Source: an uncultured Corynebacterium sp. (lineage in GTDB: Bacteria > Actinomycetota > Actinomycetes > Mycobacteriales > Mycobacteriaceae). Taken from it: DNA of 57,548 nucleotides. Location of the stretch: positions 1 through 57,548 of the forward strand of contig NZ_CAMIAN010000011.1 of assembly GCF_946221155.1 (NCBI RefSeq), in the 5' to 3' direction. Numbering within the stretch: the first letter of the stretch is position 1; each line of letters opens with the position of its first letter. This document shows, piece after piece, positions 54,172 through 57,548 of the stretch. The notes beneath the pieces are model-generated. The model saw only the letters and a list, made by a program, of their open reading frames with translations, did no database searches and was not told where the DNA came from. The position numbers and the translations under genes were made by a program.

Positions 54172-55775
54172 ATGATTCAATGTTGGCCTAAAGAACGTCG
54201 AAAGACCATCAGTCTGGTTATAATTTTCCTCATCTTTGTTGTAGCGTCTGTCACTTGCTTAAGGGGTGAAAAAGGTTGGATTCCCATTTTGGGACGAAGT
54301 TTTCCTTACGACGGTAAGGAATTAAAGGTTTTGGTAGCAAATGATGTACGGGCTTTACCTTGGTTTGCGGCGGGGCTGAACCATGAGCTCGGCTTTAAAG
54401 TAGAGGTTGAGCGCGGGCCGGATACACAAACGATCCTCAAGCAATTGTCAAATGGAGAGTTGCAAGAACAATTCGATGCTACGTGGTTGGCATCGTCCCC
54501 TTCTGAAAATCTAGGCTATGAAGATCTTTTGGGGGGTAGTTATAAGCTTGGCGTGGATTCTTTGGGCTTGATGGTAAAATCCGACGACCTCAAGAGATTG
54601 AAATGGGGCGATAAGGAGGTTTCTTGGAAGGACGTGGAAGATGCAGTCCTGGAAGGTGAGCTAAATTTCGGGATAGCGGATCCGGGTGATACTGAACTTG
54701 GAAAACAATCTTTACTCACCATTCTCTATGAGGTGTGCGGTGTGCAGCCAGACGATCTAGATTCACAGCTTGCTGACGAGGAACTTTCTAAGCTGAAGAA
54801 GTTCTTTTCTGTACAAGGAATACTTGGAGATTCGGAAGAGGATCTTTTCGACCAATTTGATTATGTTAAATCAAGTACTCAGGCTGTCTTTGCGAAGCAA
54901 TCTGAATCTGCTGTGATGACGGATTTTACAGATTCCGAGTTTGTCCGAATTAGAGACTCTGTGGAGTTAAGTAGTCACGTACTCTCTGTAATCAAGAAAC
55001 AGGACAACAAGAGTTCCGAAACATCTTCCGAAATAAAGACCAAAGCATTAGCCGGTTGGATCGTACAAAATCCTTCGGAGGTTGCACTGAAGGTCTAGAT
55101 ATCAATGATAGTGTGCAGCAGTTAAATGATGGAGGAGCGATCGTCGATCTTCCGTTTGATACGAGGAAATCAGAAAAGGCGACCCGTTTCTACAACGAGG
55201 AGCTTCGTAGACCCAAGGACATGAACCTTGTCGTTGGAGATACAACCACATTAGATGCGCCCCAGCTAGAGGAGATGAAGAAGGATCTGCTTGAGGAACT
55301 TCAAAATGAAGAAGTCTTAACCGGCGGTGCCCTCAACCTCACACTGTTGTCCGCATCTTCGGACGACCGATTGATGGCGAAGAGCTATTCGACCAGGTCA
55401 AAACAGCAGACTTCAGCGGTGAGTAATTTCTTGAGGAACATGGGCCGAGAAAGCGAAGATGACATATACCGAGCACTCTCTAGTGAACTCTGGCGATTAG
55501 GTAGCGATGGAAACCTATGGCAGGGACAAACCATTGTGTTGCTGACTGATGGTGAAGTAACTGAGGAGTCTAGGTACCAAGGTTCATTCGACGATGCACT
55601 TCGTGATAGGCGCGACAGCAGTCCGGGGCTGATCCCTGTATTTATTGTCCACTATGGCAATAAAAACGCAGAGGAAATGCAGCGCCTTGCGGAAGACACC
55701 GGCGGGGAAGTGTTCAAAGCCAATGAAGGTGGTCTAGCCGCGGCCCTCGACAAAGCTAATAGCTATTGGGCGTAG
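54172..55775 (+). pseudogene. Frameshifted paralogue of the substrate-binding/VWA protein
   Basis: Two overlapping frames cover what was one gene. The first (54172-55098, 308 residues) has a membrane segment (ISLVIIFLIFVVASVTCL) and the solute-binding half, with KVLVANDVRALPWFAAGLNHELGF and QFDATWLAS aligning to the upstream VWA protein; it ends at TAG 55096 shortly after KALAGWIVQNPSEVAL, the place where the paralogue continues. The second frame (readable from about 55090 to 55775) holds the rest, ending in IVLLTDGEVTEES and FIVHYGNKNAEEM. Joining them needs a shift by one base near 55090. No slippery heptamer is present. The metal site reads GDTTTLDAP instead of DTSGS, so the VWA domain would lack its Ser ligands. 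The region is AT-rich compared with neighbours. Confidence 0.75.
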
Positions 55776-55811
55776 GGGGGCGTCACTAAGAAAGAAGCCC
55801 AAGCCACAGGC

Positions 55812-55824
55812 TAGAGTAGACAGC
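55812..55824 (+). promoter_or_regulatory. -10 box fitting a leaderless transcript of the Trm112-like gene
   Basis: TAGAGT at 55812-55817, seven bases, then ATG at 55825. Confidence 0.5.
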
Positions 55825-55992
55825 ATGATTGACCAGAAGCTCCTAGAGATCCTCGCGTGCCCCATCGACAAACAGCCGCTGGAGGATCACGGTGACTATT
55901 TGGTGAACCCCCGCCTGAACAAGGCCTATCCGGTGCAGGATGGCATCCCGGTACTGCTGGTCGAAGAAGCTAAAGACTGGCCCGTTAAGTAG
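55825..55992 (+). CDS. Trm112/YcaR-like small protein
   Basis: A 55-residue protein starting MIDQKLLEILACPIDKQPL and ending VLLVEEAKDWPVK. The pattern L..ILACP..K..L and the block NKAYPVQDGIPVLL define the Trm112p-like family. These small proteins act as activating partners of methyltransferases in eukaryotes and archaea; bacterial members have no proven role. Only one of the zinc-binding cysteines (ACP) is kept here; the second pair is absent, so zinc binding is doubtful. The gene precedes tyrS, an arrangement common in corynebacteria. Confidence 0.88.
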   Translation: MIDQKLLEILACPIDKQPLEDHGDYLVNPRLNKAYPVQDGIPVLLVEEAKDWPVK

Positions 55993-56018
55993 CAACGCAC
56001 AAAAAGCAACGCACAAAA
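55991..56018. repeat. 14-base tandem duplication after the Trm112-like stop codon
   Basis: AGCAACGCACAAAA is present twice in direct succession (55991-56004 and 56005-56018). The first copy starts within the TAG stop codon. Confidence 0.9.
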
Positions 56019-56048
56019 AGCACAGAAGAAAAGCGAGAACGAGCGCGC

Positions 56049-57335
56049 ATGAGCGATAACAAGAACATCATCGACGAGCTGCAGTGGCGCGGCCTGATCA
56101 ACCAGTCGACGGACCTGGAGGCGCTGAAGGAGGCCACGCAGAACCCCATCACGCTGTACTGCGGCTTCGACCCGACGGGCAGTTCCCTGCACGCAGGCCA
56201 CTTGGTGCCGCTGATTATGCTGAAGCGCTTCCAGCAGTTCGGCCACCGACCGATCACCCTGGCCGGTGGCGCAACGGGCATGATCGGCGACCCGCGCGAC
56301 GTGGGCGAGCGCTCCATGCTTACCGAGGAGCAGATCGGTGAGAACATGGTGGCCATCAAGAAGCAGCTGGAGGCATTCGTTGATTTCACCGAGGACAGCG
56401 ATGTGGATAGCCCGGCCGTGATGGTGAACAACGCGGACTGGATTAGCCAGATGAACGTCATCGAGTACCTGCGCGATGTCGGCAAGAACTTCTCGCTCAA
56501 CACCATGCTGGACCGCGATACCGTGAAGCGCCGCCTGGAATCCGACGGCATTTCTTACACCGAGTTCTCCTACATGCTGCTGCAGGCCAACGACTACGTG
56601 CACCTGCACAACGAGTTCGACTGTGTGCTGCAGATCGGCGGCGGCGACCAGTGGGGCAACATCGTCTCTGGTGTGGATCTGAACCGGCGCGTGAATGGCG
56701 CCAAGGTGCACGGCCTGACGGTGCCGCTGGTGACGGACGCGGAGGGCAACAAGTTCGGAAAGTCCACAGGTGGCGGAAAGCTGTGGCTGGATCCGCAGCT
56801 GACCAGCCCGTACTCCTGGTACCAGTACTTCATCAACGCGGGCGATACCGTGGTGATCGACTACCTGCGCTGGTTCACCTTCCTTTCCCAGGAGGGGATC
56901 GCGGAGCTGGAGCGCAAGGTTGCCGAGGAGCCTTACAAGCGCGAGGCGCAGCGAGTTCTCGCCCGCGAGATGACCACTCTGGTGCACGGCGCGGCTGCCA
57001 CCGAGGCTGTGGAGCTGGCCGCCCAGGCCCTGTTCGGCAAGGCTGAGCTGCAGGATCTAGACGAGCCCACTCTGGCTTCCGCCCTGCAGGAAACCGAGGT
57101 TGCCGAGGTCGGCTCCGATGCCACCATCCTTGACCTGCTCGTCGAGTCCGGTCTGGAGAAGTCCAAGGGTGCCGCCCGTCGTACAGTCGGGGAGGGTGGC
57201 GCTTACGTCAACAACCAGCGCATCGAGGACATCGAATGGTCCCCGTCAGCTGACGATCTGCTGCACGGATCGTGGCTGGTGTTGAGGAAGGGCAAGAAGC
57301 GTTTCGCAGGTGCGCGCGTCGGTGCTTCTTCTTAG
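56049..57335 (+). CDS. tyrS: Tyrosine-tRNA ligase
   Basis: A 428-residue class I synthetase that charges tRNA-Tyr. The HIGH-type motif is in FDPTGSSLHAGHLVP near residue 38, the tyrosine-binding QANDYVHLH near 180 and GGGDQWGNIVSG near 198, and the KMSKS loop is present as KFGKSTGG near 238. The C-terminal S4 RNA-binding domain (LLVESGLEKSKGAARRTVGEGG) spans about residues 360-428. The ribosome site is weak (ACGAG). A hairpin terminator follows and then the leader of an rRNA operon. Confidence 0.96.
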   Translation: MSDNKNIIDELQWRGLINQSTDLEALKEATQNPITLYCGFDPTGSSLHAGHLVPLIMLKRFQQFGHRPITLAGGATGMIGDPRDVGERSMLTEEQIGENMVAIKKQLEAFVDFTEDSDVDSPAVMVNNADWISQMNVIEYLRDVGKNFSLNTMLDRDTVKRRLESDGISYTEFSYMLLQANDYVHLHNEFDCVLQIGGGDQWGNIVSGVDLNRRVNGAKVHGLTVPLVTDAEGNKFGKSTGGGKLWLDPQLTSPYSWYQYFINAGDTVVIDYLRWFTFLSQEGIAELERKVAEEPYKREAQRVLAREMTTLVHGAAATEAVELAAQALFGKAELQDLDEPTLASALQETEVAEVGSDATILDLLVESGLEKSKGAARRTVGEGGAYVNNQRIEDIEWSPSADDLLHGSWLVLRKGKKRFAGARVGASS

Positions 57336-57370
57336 TGACGCCACCCGCACGGCCTGTATGCGCTAAACCG

Positions 57371-57420
57371 ATCCCTTGGTAGTTGCATTCTCCTGCTTCT
57401 ACCAGGGGATTTGTGTGTTT
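57371..57420 (+). terminator. Intrinsic terminator after tyrS
   Basis: Arms at 57371-57382 (ATCCCTTGGTAG) and 57399-57410 (CTACCAGGGGAT) pair over twelve bases with one G-T pair, followed by TTGTGTGTTT. Confidence 0.8.
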
Positions 57421-57548
57421 CTTGGCGTTGGGTGTACATTAATTCAAGTCGCCGAGAGCGAGCAGGGAAATAAAAACCGGCTTGAGTTACTCGGTGTGCG
57501 TAGGTTGTTTGAGAACTCAATAGCGTGATGAACCAAGTTTAGATACTT
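57411..57548 (+). promoter_or_regulatory. Promoter and leader of an rRNA operon (16S gene outside the window)
   Basis: TTGTGT at 57411-57416 and TACATT at 57435-57440, 18 bases apart, are a candidate promoter. The segment TTTGAGAACTCAATAGCGTG near 57510 is the conserved leader element found just before 16S rRNA in Actinobacteria, linked to antitermination and RNase III processing. The rest to the window end contains no gene. Confidence 0.7.

Noticed and set aside
55075..55100. Programmed -1 frameshift joining the two VWA fragments
   Set aside because: No slippery heptamer is present at the shift, and the metal site is already degenerate, so a mutation is more likely.

Overview
The window is chromosomal DNA from a high-GC Corynebacterium. 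Evidence is the gene order coaE-uvrB-usp-MBL-uvrA-infC-rpmI-rplT-tsnR-pheST-argCJBDFRGH, which is the Mycobacteriales backbone known from Mycobacterium tuberculosis (Rv1631 to Rv1659, recalled from general knowledge), a MaoC-dehydratase/FabG4/FadA set typical of mycolate producers, a type VII secretion (ESX) locus with fused EccC, and many ATG-proximal -10 boxes that fit leaderless transcription. The lipid-related genes and base composition resemble the jeikeium/urealyticum group, but the species cannot be fixed from the sequence alone.

Region 1 (1-10,250) is an ESX/type VII secretion locus. On the minus strand the order is eccC, an unknown 233-residue protein, two tandem pairs of WXG100 proteins and then a large RHS/YD-repeat polymorphic toxin that runs off the left edge. 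eccD is divergent from eccC. eccB, eccE and mycP are not in the window. A candidate DtxR iron-regulator box lies between eccC and the esx genes.

Region 2 (10,250-24,350) holds fatty-acid or mycolate genes (htdX-like, fabG4-like, fadA), three secreted proteins (DUF4185, a 118-residue unknown, YdcF-like), coaE, uvrB, a universal stress protein, an actinobacterial HelD/HelR-type helicase, a DoxX-like membrane protein with a very basic tail and an MBL-fold hydrolase.

Region 3 (24,350-45,460) is the conserved translation, repair and amino-acid block: uvrA, a DUF2339 membrane protein, infC with an ATT start codon, rpmI, rplT, a lipoprotein, an rRNA methyltransferase, pheST and the full arginine operon argCJBDFRGH with a candidate ARG box upstream.

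Region 4 (45,460-51,640, minus strand) is a six-gene thiamin operon, thiC-thiE-thiO-thiS-thiG-thiF, behind a TPP riboswitch.

Region 5 (51,730-55,780) is a small accessory cluster: a membrane-anchored protein joining a solute-binding domain to a von Willebrand A domain, an XpaC-like helical membrane protein, and an AT-rich, frameshifted second copy of the first gene whose metal site is degenerate. Region 6 holds a Trm112-like protein, tyrS and, at the right edge, the leader of a ribosomal RNA operon whose 16S gene should lie just outside.

A recurring small-scale feature is short tandem repetition starting at stop codons, which often places several stop codons in more than one frame.
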